DNA of 64,000 bases from Takashimella koratensis (lineage: Eukaryota; Basidiomycota; Tremellomycetes; Trichosporonales; Tetragoniomycetaceae). How positions within the stretch are numbered: the stretch's first letter is position 1; every line of letters begins with the position of its first letter. The translations under genes and the position numbers were made by a program. Of this stretch, positions 11,001 to 22,550 are shown piece by piece. The notes beneath the pieces were generated by a model. It was not told where the DNA came from. It did no database searches and worked only from the letters and a program-made list of their open reading frames with translations. Location: contig BCKT01000022.1 in NCBI GenBank assembly GCA_003116875.1, positions 87,827 through 151,826 of the forward strand, written 5' to 3'.

Positions 11001-12844
11001 CAGCTCTTATCAACGGGCAAGAACGCGTTACCCATAGCTAACACGCCTGCAAACGTCGCTGGATGAGGACATGAAGCGAGGAAGAGCGGAAGGACGACTT
11101 TGAACACATCGTGTGTCACTCGCACATCGGTCGCGCAGTAACTCAGGAGGTCATGGAGTTCGGGTCGAAGCATCGAAGCATGGCTGATCGAGTCGTCACT
11201 GAATCGGTCACGCGTAGACTTGTCCATCTCGATCCCGCAGTGGAGGCTAGCGACTTCGGCGAGAGAGTTGATCGAAGTCGTATCTTCCCACCGTTTCTGC
11301 GCCGCATCAGAGGCCGAAACGAGCTGTCCGTTGACCCAAGCATCTTCACTGATCTCGGCAAGGCTCTGAGCAAGCATCTCGCCTCCTTCCTGTTCCGCCT
11401 GCTCACGGAGGACCCGCATCGCGTCCTCTGCTTGAGAAGTATTCACTTGCTTGCGCTTGCGATGAAGCATCCACGCCGAGCGTTGGACCGAGGTGATACC
11501 CCTTGTGGCCACGTGGAGGGACAACGTATCGAGCCACCGTGTTGGCGTTCGGTCAAGCGAGTATTCCTCGAGCACTCGAGCACGGTCGTATCCGACGTTA
11601 TGGCCGATCGCGATCGTCGGTCGCTTCCCATCGAACAGCGGGATCAGGTCGTGTGGGAGGTGTCCGGGCGCTCGGGTATCCCACCGAGCCCGAGCCTCGG
11701 GCGGTGAGTCTGAGGTTGGCGGATCGTCGAAGATGGATGGTGAGAGCCACGAGTACCATGCCTTTGGACTCGCAGCTGTCGCCATCACAGGGTACGGCGA
11801 GATCTTGTGCAGGGTCTCGACATCAAACGAGACGATATCCTCCAACACGTGGTCGACAGGGGTGACGCTGCCGTCCGCATCGTAGCGATACCAACCAGGC
11901 GCCGAGGTTTCCCATTGTTCCGGGAGAGGAGGGAGGTCGATATCCGCGAGCTGCTTCGCCATGGACAGGTAGGGCTCAGCGGTCGCGTTACCGAGCGCTT
12001 GGAAATGCGCCCGGATGTCTTGGCCTTGTAGCGGCGGCATGTCGAATGAAATCTCAGGGAGAACGGCAGCACTCTCGGGCGAGAGACCGTGATGCTTGAG
12101 GTGACGGCGCGAGAGGTCGAGCAGCTCAGGAGGAGGGGAGGGAAGAGGCGGACCGGGGAAGAGTTGGGAATGGAGAGAAGGGGAGAGGAGTTGTACGCCG
12201 ACGGCGTTGCGCCTGGGCTGAAGGGTGGGTTGGATCGTGGGATCGAGGGAGGGCGGAGTCGAGGCATGCTCTTTCTCTTTGCCCTTGGCGGTGGGCGGGG
12301 TACGATCGGCAAGGCGCGAGGGGCCAGAAACGGGTTCTGGAGGTAGGGTTTCAGGCCATTGCGAGCTGAGCACGGCAGGCTGCGATGAGCCCGACGACAG
12401 TGGCGGGTATGCCGAGGGGTCCATCAACGACGGCAGCCTCGGGTTCCTCTTGGTCGTCACTGCAGTATACATGTCAGTGTCATGTTCCGTCCTCTGCGCC
12501 AAAGACTGCTCACCCGGCTGCGCTTGAGCCGATTTCTCCATCTCAACAGCGAGGAGGTAATCGTTGTACTCTGCGCGCCTGGGATGCATTGATACCCTAT
12601 GTCCACGATCGGCTCCGCTACCACCGCACAAGCCAGAGGATACATTATCATTGAGGATGGTGCCATTTTCATTGCCGCTGGTGTGATCGTTGTCGTTATC
12701 GGCTTCGTCGTCAACAGGCTGGACGGCAGCAGACAAGGGTCGTCGTGTGACCGATACCGAGGCGCAAGGACGGTGCCGCCTGACCCGCACAGAGGGGCGG
12801 ACCAACACCGCACGCAGGCGAGGGAGGTCGCTGAGGCCACGCAT
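8027..12844 (-). CDS. MIP1: Mitochondrial DNA polymerase gamma (catalytic)
   Basis: Family A DNA polymerase that replicates and proofreads mitochondrial DNA. It is one uninterrupted frame, unusual in this intron-rich window. I start it at the ATG at 12844 (MRGLSDLPRLR), because the following Arg-rich, acid-poor stretch looks like a mitochondrial presequence; an upstream in-frame ATG at 12949 exists. The 3'-5' exonuclease motifs are visible: VSFDVET, GHNVGYDRARV and YCATDVRVT. Polymerase motifs A (VGADVDSEELW), B (RDAAKVFNYSRIYGAG) and C (SVHDEVRYL, with the catalytic HDE) are intact. At about 1605 aa it is longer than yeast Mip1; the extra length is low-complexity sequence near the N terminus, in the spacer and at the C terminus. 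It shares a short divergent promoter of about 250 nt with LNP1. Confidence 0.96.
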   Translation of the reverse strand: MRGLSDLPRLRAVLVRPSVRVRRHRPCASVSVTRRPLSAAVQPVDDEADNDNDHTSGNENGTILNDNVSSGLCGGSGADRGHRVSMHPRRAEYNDYLLAVEMEKSAQAQPGEQSLAQRTEHDTDMYTAVTTKRNPRLPSLMDPSAYPPLSSGSSQPAVLSSQWPETLPPEPVSGPSRLADRTPPTAKGKEKEHASTPPSLDPTIQPTLQPRRNAVGVQLLSPSLHSQLFPGPPLPSPPPELLDLSRRHLKHHGLSPESAAVLPEISFDMPPLQGQDIRAHFQALGNATAEPYLSMAKQLADIDLPPLPEQWETSAPGWYRYDADGSVTPVDHVLEDIVSFDVETLHKISPYPVMATAASPKAWYSWLSPSIFDDPPTSDSPPEARARWDTRAPGHLPHDLIPLFDGKRPTIAIGHNVGYDRARVLEEYSLDRTPTRWLDTLSLHVATRGITSVQRSAWMLHRKRKQVNTSQAEDAMRVLREQAEQEGGEMLAQSLAEISEDAWVNGQLVSASDAAQKRWEDTTSINSLAEVASLHCGIEMDKSTRDRFSDDSISHASMLRPELHDLLSYCATDVRVTHDVFKVVLPLFLASCPHPATFAGVLAMGNAFLPVDKSWEKYLQDAEGKYQEMGEGVKKALRLLAEKLRKEGPKEGDPWSGQLDWSLKPARWEDSPEYDEILTKESVSGQEDTPKLSSATANEAIALTLTEQTPTTPATTTPLTSLPRWYAPIAANSQSLLDIRYQRDIIPLILRMSYKGYPVVQLAEHFWCFKVPQSAISDLIQAHGLPVELGPKDVHLESAAETSAFFRIPPPGENRRAKLVGGGHAVKKDVKDGLITSPYPDVLEKVLQADLSSVTDDLAACAAKMKEIGPDDDWGMQLDWRESSPAVSSNGDSVIASPRSSRSRLSGSASWPKWYWDLSAPASNKKVPFGELDLTVRKSVAPLLLRMQWNGFPLFLSRQHKWMYRVPKNQAKATPTELSEVDIEVVSTESVAPNTNAAVDPKKAVKFTPMKGDERFAADSQHLYFKLPHKDGEESNVGNPLTKSFLDALESGELASAVSGDGDSAAAKAASAATNMNAQCSYWIGARERIMDQMVVWRDEEHGMILPKVITMGTVTRRAVESTWLTASNAKKNRVGSELKAMVRAPEGYAIVGADVDSEELWISSVMGDSQFGLHGATAIGWMTLEGTKSAGTDLHSKTASILKISRDAAKVFNYSRIYGAGQPHAVQLLMQGDSSLTKPAAEALARSLYEATKGTKTRRAGKEPRPGRDQLWHGGSESYLFNTLESIALLDRPTTPALGCGVTRALRRDYLDDVQSYLPSRINWVVQSSGVDYLHLLIASMEYLTTRYSINARYLLSVHDEVRYLAREEDKYRAALALQIANAWTRALFCYNLGLDDVPQGVLFFSAVDIDHVLRKETDMSCVTPSHPNAIAPGESVDIFSLLEKTGGGDLGPPTGPDLEQPQSTLPPPVRIFSDIRSNEHRRFLQVQAESNRAAARDWLKSQGMGKDNGWSDIAVRTRTPASRSAARSARKTAGVGGKPVGPRSEELNDEGYETHVDIGAGIAWDEVDLGNLSWERNTPAKLRPSRTSGSRRVRAVPVNTGRG

Positions 12845-13092
12845 GGAGGAGAAGGGAGGGAGTTGGTCGAGCTGGATGTGGTTAGATGAGGTCCATGGGT
12901 GGTGCTGAGGTGAGATCAAGGTGAGATGTCCAGAGGTGAGATTGGCCACCCGTCTATGCTGAAAACATCAAATGCACATCGGAGCGGAAGCAAATCTGGC
13001 TGATTTTGGCCTTTGGTCGGCTAGGGTCACGTCACGGTCAGTCCGCCTCCTGCCTCCTGCCTCTTCTCCATCCTCCACATCAAGCACAAGCA

Positions 13093-14890
13093 TGGGCTCG
13101 TGGTTCTCAAAGGTAAGCAAGCACCTCGCTCTCACTGCCTCACACATCCCGCTCGCTACTGACCGCTGCCCGCTGCCTGCTGATACCCCATAGTCCGAGT
13201 CGAAAGACTACGAGACCGTCCTCGCCCGCCTTGCAACCGAGATCAACGAAGCCAAGACCCACCTCTCCGAGATCCGGCTGCGTGAGCGACGCTTCACTCT
13301 CCTCCTCTTCGCGTACGGGCTCGGGCTGTGGGCGCTGTGGGTCGCGCTGTGGTGGATCCGGGGACTGCCGTGGGGCCTCGTAGGATGGGCAGCGGAGGGG
13401 ACAGAGGCCAAGGTCGCTGGTGCCGTGGGAGTGGTTGCAGGTCCAGTTCTGTGAGTGGCTGCGTTCGAGAATTGTTGCAAGACAAGCCCAAGAAGAGAAG
13501 TACTTTTTCAAGTAGCTGGAGATAACTGAGGCGCTCATGATCATGCTGACTTGTCACTTTCTCTCCTCATCGCATCTCTGCTATAGGCTGTGGTCGTTCA
13601 ACCGCCTGGTACACCTCTTCTTCACCCGACAACGGACGGCAGAGGAGACCCACCTCCGCACACTGCTATTAAAGCAGCGCAAGCAGGTAGACGATATCAA
13701 GAAAGCCACAAACTTTGATTCCACACGCAAGCTGCTGGAGCAATACGAGGAGGGTAATGGTATGCAGGTGAGTCGCAAGGTTGCCCGTTCACCTCGTGCA
13801 GGAAGACCAGGCCACCAGCTGACATTCACAACCCAGCGAGCACCACAGACTCCTATGCAGGCAGGACAGCCGTCGCCCCGACCAGGATCAAACTTTTCAA
13901 CCCCGCAACGGAAAGGTGGCGGCAAGGCCGGCTCGCCTGCGAATGTCACACCTGGGCAGCCTGGACAACCTGGTCCTGCATCAGGTACCCCGCGCGCTCC
14001 AGGGCACCTTGTTGGGATCGCTGGGACCCCAGGTCGTAAGTCTATATCTCTTCCTGGCCCGCGCAGCACCCAATCACGACGATTGACATCGCTGACTTCA
14101 TTGTAGCCGGAGCAGTTCCCGGTACCCCTGTGATCGTCCCCGAAGGGCTCAGCCCGGAACAGGCCGCCGCCCTCCACATGCAGATGCAGGCGGTCCAGCC
14201 TGTCCTCCCGACCCCTGAGAAGAAATGGTACGACCGACTCGCTGACTCGATCCTTGGCGAAGATCCCAGTGAGTCGAGCTTGACGTGCAAGGAAGGGAAA
14301 GGGCGCTAATGGGAGTGATGCTGGGAACTACGTATAGGCCAAGCAGTGCAGAGCAAGTATGCTTTGGTGTGTGGAGAGTGCTTTAGACATAACGGGCTGG
14401 TTGGGAGCAAGTACGAGTGGGAGCGAATGAGTGAGTGTTGCCTTTGATGCCTGACTTGGGTGAAGAGAGAGCATTTGCTGACCTCTACCCGCAGAATGGA
14501 TCTGTCCAAGTGAGTGTCCTCGCAGATTTTACAGACGAGGCATCAATCTGACCTCTTGCAGGATGCAATCACCTCAACCCAGCGCCCATCAGCCGACCAG
14601 AAACACTCGACTCCCTCGGCCCATCAGGCCCCAACCAACCCTCCCAGTCCCTCCCCGCTCCCAGCTCCACGCCCACCACTTCCGCCTCGCTCACGCCGTC
14701 GACACCCGTCCCGCCCTCCCCTGTCACCCCATCACATGTGCCGCACCTGCGGGCGTCTCCGCGGCCCCGGCGGCATCTGGGCGAGAAGGGCACCCCGCGG
14801 TCCTCCAGGCTCGGGCAGGAGGTGTTCTCCGCCTCGTCAGAGGATGATGATGATGAGGACGCGACGGATAGGATGGAGGTGGATAAGTGA
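13093..14890 (+). CDS. LNP1: Lunapark, ER three-way-junction protein
   Basis: Integral ER membrane protein that stabilises three-way junctions of the tubular ER. Eight exons inferred: 13093-13113, 13194-13450, 13587-13767, 13837-14035, 14107-14268, 14338-14430, 14495-14509, 14562-14890. It starts MGSWFSK, where Gly2 is a plausible N-myristoylation site. A short coiled coil follows, then two hydrophobic segments (around LLLFAYGLGLWALWVALWW and the Gly/Ala/Val-rich stretch after it), a second coiled coil (KQRKQVDDIKKAT), a Gly/Pro/Gln-rich linker and the Lunapark zinc ribbon with two Cys pairs (CGEC ... CPRC). A Ser/Pro-rich and acidic tail ends the protein. The seventh exon is only 15 nt and lies inside the zinc ribbon. 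All joins keep frame. Confidence 0.93.
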
Positions 14891-17618
14891 AAGAAGTGCA
14901 AGACGTGAGAGGGGTACCGCGGGACTTGGCAGAAAAGGGAATGATGGGTCCTGAAGAGATAGGGGTTTGCATGTCTCTGGGCTATGTTCCTCATTACATG
15001 TTGGCGTGTTTCGAATGACTACAGATGGTGATGATCATTGACGATGATGAATGAGACGCAATGCAGAGATGCGATCAGACGAGATGAGACGTGGCGAGAC
15101 GAGGTGAACTGCCACTTTTGCCGCATTTGCCGGACCTGTGCTTCCATGAGCAGTTCTGTGCTGTTCATGTCTCGGCCTGGTACTTGAGTGTTTCGCACTC
15201 GCTGCTCGTCGCTCTCTGTCTTGGTGTTTGTTGTTTTTGGGTCCGCTCCGTTCCGATGGACCAGGACCCCGTGGACCCTGGGTGGAGAGATGAGAGGAGG
15301 GATGCGCCTGAACGGTGTTTAGACTTTTTGCTTCACTGGCATGAAGTTCAGGTCAACTCCAGACCAAGAGTATGGGACTCGGCCGCCGACCCTGTAGAGA
15401 CTGTGGGCAAGAGGCAGGGAGGAAGAAAGAGCTCAGGGATGCAGGATAGGACGGTGGTGGGCAAAGGGGCAGGGGGCAGGGGGGGAAGGGTGCATTTGAA
15501 TGAACCTAACTTTGACCCCGAAAGAGCAATTTTTGGAATCACCCCCCCGGTTGGTGTTCGCGTAAAAATTGGCCATCCCAGCCAGGCTGCCAGGGGATGG
15601 ATTGCCAGTGTCAGAGGCGGCGCGTTACAGAGATCCTAAAAACAGGGTAGCTAGCTGGTTGAGGAATCTGAGGTCTGTGCAGCCTCGTTGGCGAGGGGGG
15701 AGCGAGGGAGAGACTATTCCCAGTCTGGAAGATCAGTGACAGCCCGGAACAACGAGAACAGGGAGCAGGGCATCTTTGCGCATCTCGAACGCTACCCCCT
15801 TACAGACCTTTAGTCATAGCTTCCAGCCCTGGGTCCCTCGTCTGTCTGACCCTAGCCACGATCCGGACTTTCGGCTGCTGCGTTCAGTCCCGAGTCTCGG
15901 ACCCCGAGCCCGACCCCTTTCCCCCGTCGAGTTTTCGTCAGGAAGAGTCAGCGTCAGAGTCAGGACAGCGGCGACTCTGGACCCCCGACCCCCCATCCCC
16001 TTGCTCTTCCCCTCACTGCCTTGACCCTTGTCGCTGGCCCCGACGCACCGACACACCAACACATCAACACACTGACCCCGCCCACATCCCGACCGCAGGC
16101 ATCCAGGACCCAGGTAGCCAAGGCCAAGTCCTGACGAGGCCAGGAGAGATTTCCGAAACGCAAACCCGACCAAAGCGGCAGTGTTCAAAGTGGTCGCAGT
16201 GGGTTTGTGGAAGCAGTGGAACTAGGAGAAAAAATAAACCCAGCACTGGCCCAAAATCCAAAAAAAATCCCAGCCAACAGTCAAACGCCTTCCGACCCGA
16301 TCGACCACCACCCATTGCCATCTCCATCTCCATCTCTCTGTTTGCTCCTCCAACACCACCTGTACCACCCCCCACCACTTACCCATCTCGACCCGGCCTC
16401 GACACTCAGTACCTCACCCCATTCGACGAACGACAAACCCACGCCTGTGACATTACTTTTTTCTTTTCTCAGAACCACGCTGGCCCTTCGCTTCCGCCCC
16501 GTCTCTCATCGTGCTCCCTTCCCACCCGTCTCTTCCGTCCCCGCGCCAATAATAATAAAAAAAAAATTAGACCAGGAGCGCGACGCTATAGCATAGCATA
16601 AACGATCAGGACCACAGGACCGCAACGTAAACGGTAAAGCAATATCACGCAGCGCAAGCAGCACGAGGGGTAGAGACAGAGACAGAGGCAAGGAACGCTC
16701 TGGTTTGTCATTTACTTTACGAAGAGGGTTCGACCGACCGGTTGTGAGAGGCAGAGAGAGACTGGCAAGCACATAGACAGGAAGCAGGGCAGCAGCGCAG
16801 TATACAGGGAGCGACGACACCAGTGGTCATCTTCCTACCCCTGTTACTCCTCGACTAGCTCTTCGGCCATCCCCTAGTCGACCCTCGACCCTCGACCCCC
16901 CCTCTCCACCGTCCATTCCCCGACGGATCCTGCCCACCGAGCGGCCTATCCACCGTCTCACCACCCCCTTGTCCCCCGACCACCCGGTCCGTGCACGCGA
17001 GTGGACGAACATCCAGCCAACCGCAACCACAACTCACGCCTACCTCGTCGTTGTGGTTCTTTGTCAACAACACAGCACTCTCGCACGTCTTTCCGACAAC
17101 GAGATCCAGCGGCTCGACGTATCGAGCGGATCCATCTTCCGCCCCTCTGTCGTCCCACTTTCCACTTCAACCCATCTCTTACCCATCCCATCCTAGCCAG
17201 AGTCACAAAGGTGCGAAGGCCATACCTATCCGTGACGACGATTCCGAATCACGGATCACGAATCATTCACGGACCGCCCATACCCCTCGTCGCCTCCCTC
17301 CTCCACCGTCCGTCGCATTACCCCGACCGTGCACGACCTCCAAGGCCTCCCCTCTTCGCCGTTTCTGTGCATCATCTCTCTTTGTCCATCACCCATCACT
17401 CCATCGGCCATCTCGCCATTGTCGCGCCCGCGACCCACCCGCGCCTCACTTAGCCGCCAGCACGCCCGACCCGAGCGTCTCCATCTAAAGGCGGTTGCCC
17501 ACATCCTTCCCCCTTCCACTTCCCCTTCCCACCCTCCAGCGTCCCTTTCTACACCGCCCTAGTTGCGGCGCATTACTCCTGAACCCGTAGGCAGCAGCCC
17601 CCCTCATCGCTGCCTGTC
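14891..17618. other. 2.7-kb non-coding leader/promoter of the bHLH gene
   Basis: A long stretch between LNP1 and the bHLH gene. The plus strand from about 15.8 kb onward is strongly pyrimidine- and C-rich, as expected of a long fungal promoter or 5' leader. Several short frames with ATGs are present (for example 16207-16596 and 16991-17488), which would act as upstream ORFs if transcribed. None looks like a conserved protein. The 182-aa frame at 15091-15639 has mixed composition and no recognisable domain. Confidence 0.5.
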
Positions 17619-20600
17619 ATGGCGACCCCACTATCCGTGTCGTCGCCGAGCACGCATTACCCACAGCATAACGAGTACCTCTCCTCTCTCGACTTTCTCT
17701 CCCTCGCCGGACTCGACGGGACCCCGCCCGCCATCCCGTCGCCGCAAGTCATAGACTCAACCGTGCAACAATCAATTCCCCCACCACAACATCCCCTGCA
17801 ACACCAGCAACACCAGCCGCAATCTCACCTCCTCCAGCTCCAGCAGCAGCAACAGCAGATGATGCAGGGCGGCGGCGGGCTCAGTAGTTTACCGCCGCAC
17901 GAGAGCGTAGGCGACCCAGGCCCTTCGTCAATGACGCACCACATGCACGCGGGTTCCAACGGTCTCGGCGCAGTGGGTGGCGGCGGTGGGTCGAACTACG
18001 GCTCGCCTTCGGATCGGAAAGAGGCGGAGTCGGCGCGCGCAACAGGTAGCGGCAAACCGCGCGGGCGGCCGCCGAAACGTGCATCCACGACGGGGGGCAA
18101 GCCATCAAAGGACCAGTCGTCCAAGCAATCCTCGAAACAGCCTGCCCAGCAACAACAACAACCCCACCCTAACCAACAACAACAACAACAGTCGCAACAG
18201 CAGCAGCAGCAACAGAACCTGCTCGCTCAGCAGCAGCAGGTGCACAGCGGACCGTTGCATCCAATCTTGTCAGGAATGGTCCCGCCAGATATGGAGATCG
18301 ACCAAGCCGCGTTCCAAGATCCCCAAGGCAATGTCCAGCATTTGGAGTCGCTCGATTTCATTCACGGCTCGCCGTTTGACGCCGCCAACTTGCTTCAACA
18401 ACAGGCACGTTTCATCTCTCTTCTCCTACCCATCACCCTCAGACCATGCCCACTTCTCCCCTTCCCTCTTCCTCTTCCCCCTTCTCCCTATCCTTGTCCC
18501 TAGGCTTTGCTCCAAGGCAACGTCTCCCTCTTTCTTGCCCTTGCCCCCGTTCGCTGACTTTCATCCTCTCTTCAACTCATCACCACAGCTCGAGCACATC
18601 CACATGCAGTCCCCCTTGTTCGACCCGAACAATCCACAAGCGGCGTACCATAATCAGATGGCGCAACTATTCCTTGCGTCCCCCGTGATCCCGCAGGGCC
18701 CATCATCTGGCGGTCCTACGCCGCCCGCGCCGATGCAGAGCGATCACCCGATGGGCGAGAGCCTAGACCAAGAAGGCAAGCGGTGGGCGCCGATCACGTC
18801 GCTAGGCGGGATTCTTACACCAGGACCGAGCGGAGAGATGGTCCCAGAGCTCAGGATGGATATGATGAGCCCCATGCAGCTCGAGCTCCTCGTCCGCGGC
18901 GAGATCGATGCGGCTGACGTGAGTCGAGCGCGTCTTGATTGAAGCCAGGGATAGTATAAGATCAACATGCTAACAAGATCCATCACCGTAACCGAACAGC
19001 TCCACAACGTCGTCCCGCTCCTTTCGCCCGCATTGACGCAGCACCCATCCGGATCGACGTACGCTTCGCCCGCGAACCACGCCGCTTTCGGGGGAGCCGA
19101 GGGCCAGGGAGGCGAGTTTGGCCAGGTCGGTTTGGAGCAACTACAGCAGCAACAACGGCAGTTCCAGGAACAGCTCGCTATTCTTCAACAGCAGCAACGT
19201 CAACTCGAAGCTTCAGCGATTGTTGGCCCGTCCAACTCGACCTCGACCTCACCGTACCAGACTGGACCAGGCAGCACTGGCCGGCCGGCGATCACGCCCG
19301 GTGTGCAGTCGACGGGATCGATCAACACTCCTTCGCCGGGTTATTTCTCCCCCTTAACTTCTCCCGCGCTCGAGGCGTCGATGGGCGGGCGAGCAAACTA
19401 TGGCGTGAGGCCTTACTCCCCCTCGGTCTCTACGAGCCAACACCAAGTGCGCCCCCCGCACCCGCTCTCGGCACTTTCCTCGCCCGCGCTCAACCCGGTT
19501 GGCTCCTCTGGCGGCGCTCAGCAGACACTCTCTCCGGCGCTCGGACCGCAGAACGCGTCCGACATGGCTGACCCAGACTACATCGCCACGCTCCAGGGGA
19601 TGCTCGAGGCGAACGCTGCCGCTGCAGCTGCGCTGAACGCTGGCGGTGCTTTGCCGCAGAACACCCAGGCTTACTACGGCCCGACCAACCCGGCCCCGGG
19701 CCAGCAGCAGCAGCAAGGATCAACAACGACGCAGAGCCCCCTCGCGTCACCTGCGATCACAGCGAGCGTCGGTGGACCTCATAGAGGAAGTTTGCCGCCA
19801 AAATCACGCCCGTCGCCGATGATGAAACCTTCTCTACACCGGTCACATAGCCGTCACGCGTCGGGTTCTGTCCCCGCCTCGCCCATGTACAAGTTCCACA
19901 ACGGCCCAGCCTCGGGATTGGGTTCCCTCCCACCTGCCGCGATCGACCAGCGTGGCGTCCTCCAACACCAGCAACAACAACAGGCTCTTCAGTCCTCGGC
20001 GGCATCGACATCGTCTACCCCCTCACCGGTTGACTTGAGCGCAATCATGCCGCCCCCGCCGGTACCCGCGACGGGACCCAAGTCGCTCAAGCCCATGACA
20101 CCAGCGAGCTTAATGAACCTCAAGGGCGAGGGAGACGGGCCGTCGATGGCGCACGACAACAGCTCGGGTTCGGGCGCGGCATCTGGATCGAGAAGAGGGT
20201 CGGCAATGAGCATAGATGGGAATGGAGCTGCTGGTGCGGCCGCATTGGCGCCACCGGTCAGGGCGGCAGCGAAGAAAGCGACAGCAGTAGTGCACTCGGC
20301 GCAGAAGAGGGGAAGTAGACTCGTGCCTGCCGGAGGAGCGGCGGCGGCTAAACGTGCGCTGGCGATCCGACCTCCAGGTGGTGTTGGTGTCCGCACAGGT
20401 ATGTGCTGTTTCGCCCTATTGGCCCTTTGCCTAATATCCTTCTCTTTGACTACTCTTCTTTAGGCTCTGAGCATCGCTGACAATCCTCACAGCGACCAAA
20501 GGTGCAGCGGCTGCAGCTGCCGCGGTTCTTAATCCCGAGCCCGAAGCACGCAAGACCTCTCACAAAGCTGCTGAGCAAAAACGCCGTGATTCTCTCAAAG

Positions 20601-21217
20601 CCGGATTCGACGAACTTCGCCTCTTGCTACCCGCTATCAACGTTGAAGCACTCGACCCTGAATCCGGTGAACCGATCCCAGGCTCTTCCGCACCTCGCCT
20701 TCTCCCTAAATCCTCTCTTGTCCCCGATGACAACCCGAACCGGGGTGTCTCCAAAGTCGCGTTGCTCAAGTTCTCAAACGAGTACATTGTCCGCCTTCAT
20801 TCCAAGGTCGAGAAGAGGGACGGGTACATTGATCGCCTGCGGGATGAGATCAGGCGGTTGAGGGGGTTCGGAGACCCGAGTCGCGCCCACGAGGAGATCA
20901 GGGGAGACGAAGGGGAGGATCTGTTGGATATGGAGATGCTTGATGGAGAGGAGGATGACTTGGGTGGGGATGAAGACGAGGAAGAGCCCGGGGATATGGA
21001 CCTTGATGGGGTTTTGAATGGGTCAGGGGTAGATGGGAAAGCGGTTAATGGGACACCGGCTCCGAGTACACCGTTGATGTCGGGGAAAGCGGGATCATCG
21101 CACGGGTCGGGAACAAAGGTTGGGAAGAGCCCAGCACTGGGACCGACGAAACGACCAAGTCTCTCGCATCGCGGCAGCTCGTCGGCCACCGTTACCCCCA
21201 AGTCGCGTAAGGAGTAG
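17619..21217 (+). CDS. Glutamine-rich bHLH transcription factor
   Basis: Nuclear DNA-binding regulator. The N-terminal 700 or so residues are low-complexity with several poly-Gln runs, Ser/Pro-rich tracts and an AT-hook-like GKPRGRPPKR. The C-terminal part holds a bHLH domain: basic region with HKAAEQKRR, helix 1 (LKAGFDELRLLLPAI), a long loop of about 40 residues, and helix 2 (VSKVALLKFSNEYIVRLH) running into a leucine-zipper-like helix. The His/Glu/Arg pattern fits E-box binding. An acidic region and a Ser-rich tail follow. Four exons: the first intron (about 18405-18589) appears to use a GC donor, the second starts at GTGAGT after 18918, and the third starts at GTATGT after 20397. The target pathway cannot be told; it resembles basidiomycete bHLH factors of the SREBP/Ino class only in general form. 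Confidence 0.88.
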
Positions 21218-22550
21218 CCCAGTGAGCTTCTCCACGTGCCGAGACGAACTCCCTTTCTGTCCCGGTACCGCTTGAGCACCCAAACCCGCAACACAAACCA
21301 AAACACACCGATTCGACACGACTCGAATCGACGTGATTTATCGATAATCTTTCAACAAAAAACACCCTTCTCATCCATTCGTTTTTCGCTGCATCGACTA
21401 TTTCTTATCTTTCTTCCCTCGCCCCTTGCGTTTCCTTTTAATCTTCGCCTCGCCCAGTGAAGAGCGCGATATTCAACGACCTTCACCCGCCTCTCAACTG
21501 CGATTCCGACTATGACTGCGACTGTCTGACGCCTGCCTCCCTTGTCTGTTTGTTTGTGTCCACCACCTTGTTCGCATCTTGACGGAATACCCACCACATC
21601 CTTACCCCTCTCCTTTTCCCCTACCCTTCAAATGGTCGACCTATACAACTGTAGTGTGTACTCTCCCCGCGATTTTGAGCTGTATGAGTTTGCCTTCTCT
21701 GCCTCGTTTGATCCGGGTCTGCATAGAATACCATACAAGTGGACGAAGGGGATGAGAGTGGGGAAAGTGGGGGAAGGGGAAGCAGTGGGGAAGTGCTTAG
21801 TTGGTTGGGTCGGGTTGACCTCGATTCGTTTAATCCTGTTTTCATACGATAGGTACAGTACAAACATACAAAAAAAGAGCGCCCCACGGCATGCATGTAC
21901 ACGACGTAGCGTCTAGGCTCTAGTAACGAGACCTGGAGCTGATTCCTCACTGAATTTATTCGCATATTCATACAGCCTTATGGTCTTGCGGTCTTGTGGT
22001 CTTGTGGTCTTGCGGTCTGTTTGAAATGGTGAAAAAGAGGCTGAAGTCATCGACCCAATTGAATGGTGTTCAGTCGAGAGTACCCCACCCGTGCTATAAT
22101 TCCATTTGCGTCAGGCCACGCACAATGACGACTGGTCCTAGTCTCCCATCTCCAACTTTCTCTGTCTCATATCTACGTTCCAATAGATAATGTAACTGTA
22201 TCTTTTACTCAACTTGTCGATGCTCCGTCTGCCCAGTCTGGGTAGGGGAGGGATGCGATCGAGTCGACCGGTTATTGAGATTGACTGCAATTGGCAATCT
22301 GTCTCCACCCGGTATCGAGTCATCATCACCTACCCAAGTCGTGAATTTCCACATGGGTGCACTGGGTTCCCTACGCACTGGGAGGGGGGGGGGGAGGGGC
22401 TCATATAACCCTCGAGAGTTGGCATGAATGTTATTCTTACACCATTGTCCGTCCCCAGAGGACAGATTCCAGTGACCTAACAGCAACCAGTGACTGGAGA
22501 TACTTGACCACCGCTGAGCATCAGTCACGTACCTACCATCTAACACCTCC
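21218..22550. other. Intergenic region between bHLH and GNAT1
   Basis: No convincing gene. It holds the pyrimidine-rich 3' flank of the bHLH gene, an 8-bp tandem repeat at 21983-22014 and a G-rich stretch near 22384-22398. Confidence 0.5.
21983..22014. repeat. 8-bp tandem repeat
   Basis: Four consecutive copies of GTCTTGYG, with the sixth-to-eighth bases alternating GCG and GTG. Confidence 0.85.

Noticed and set aside
15091..15639. 182-aa plus-strand frame downstream of LNP1
   Set aside because: Hydrophobic and Arg-rich by turns, with no recognisable domain. It lies in the likely LNP1 3' flank and bHLH leader.
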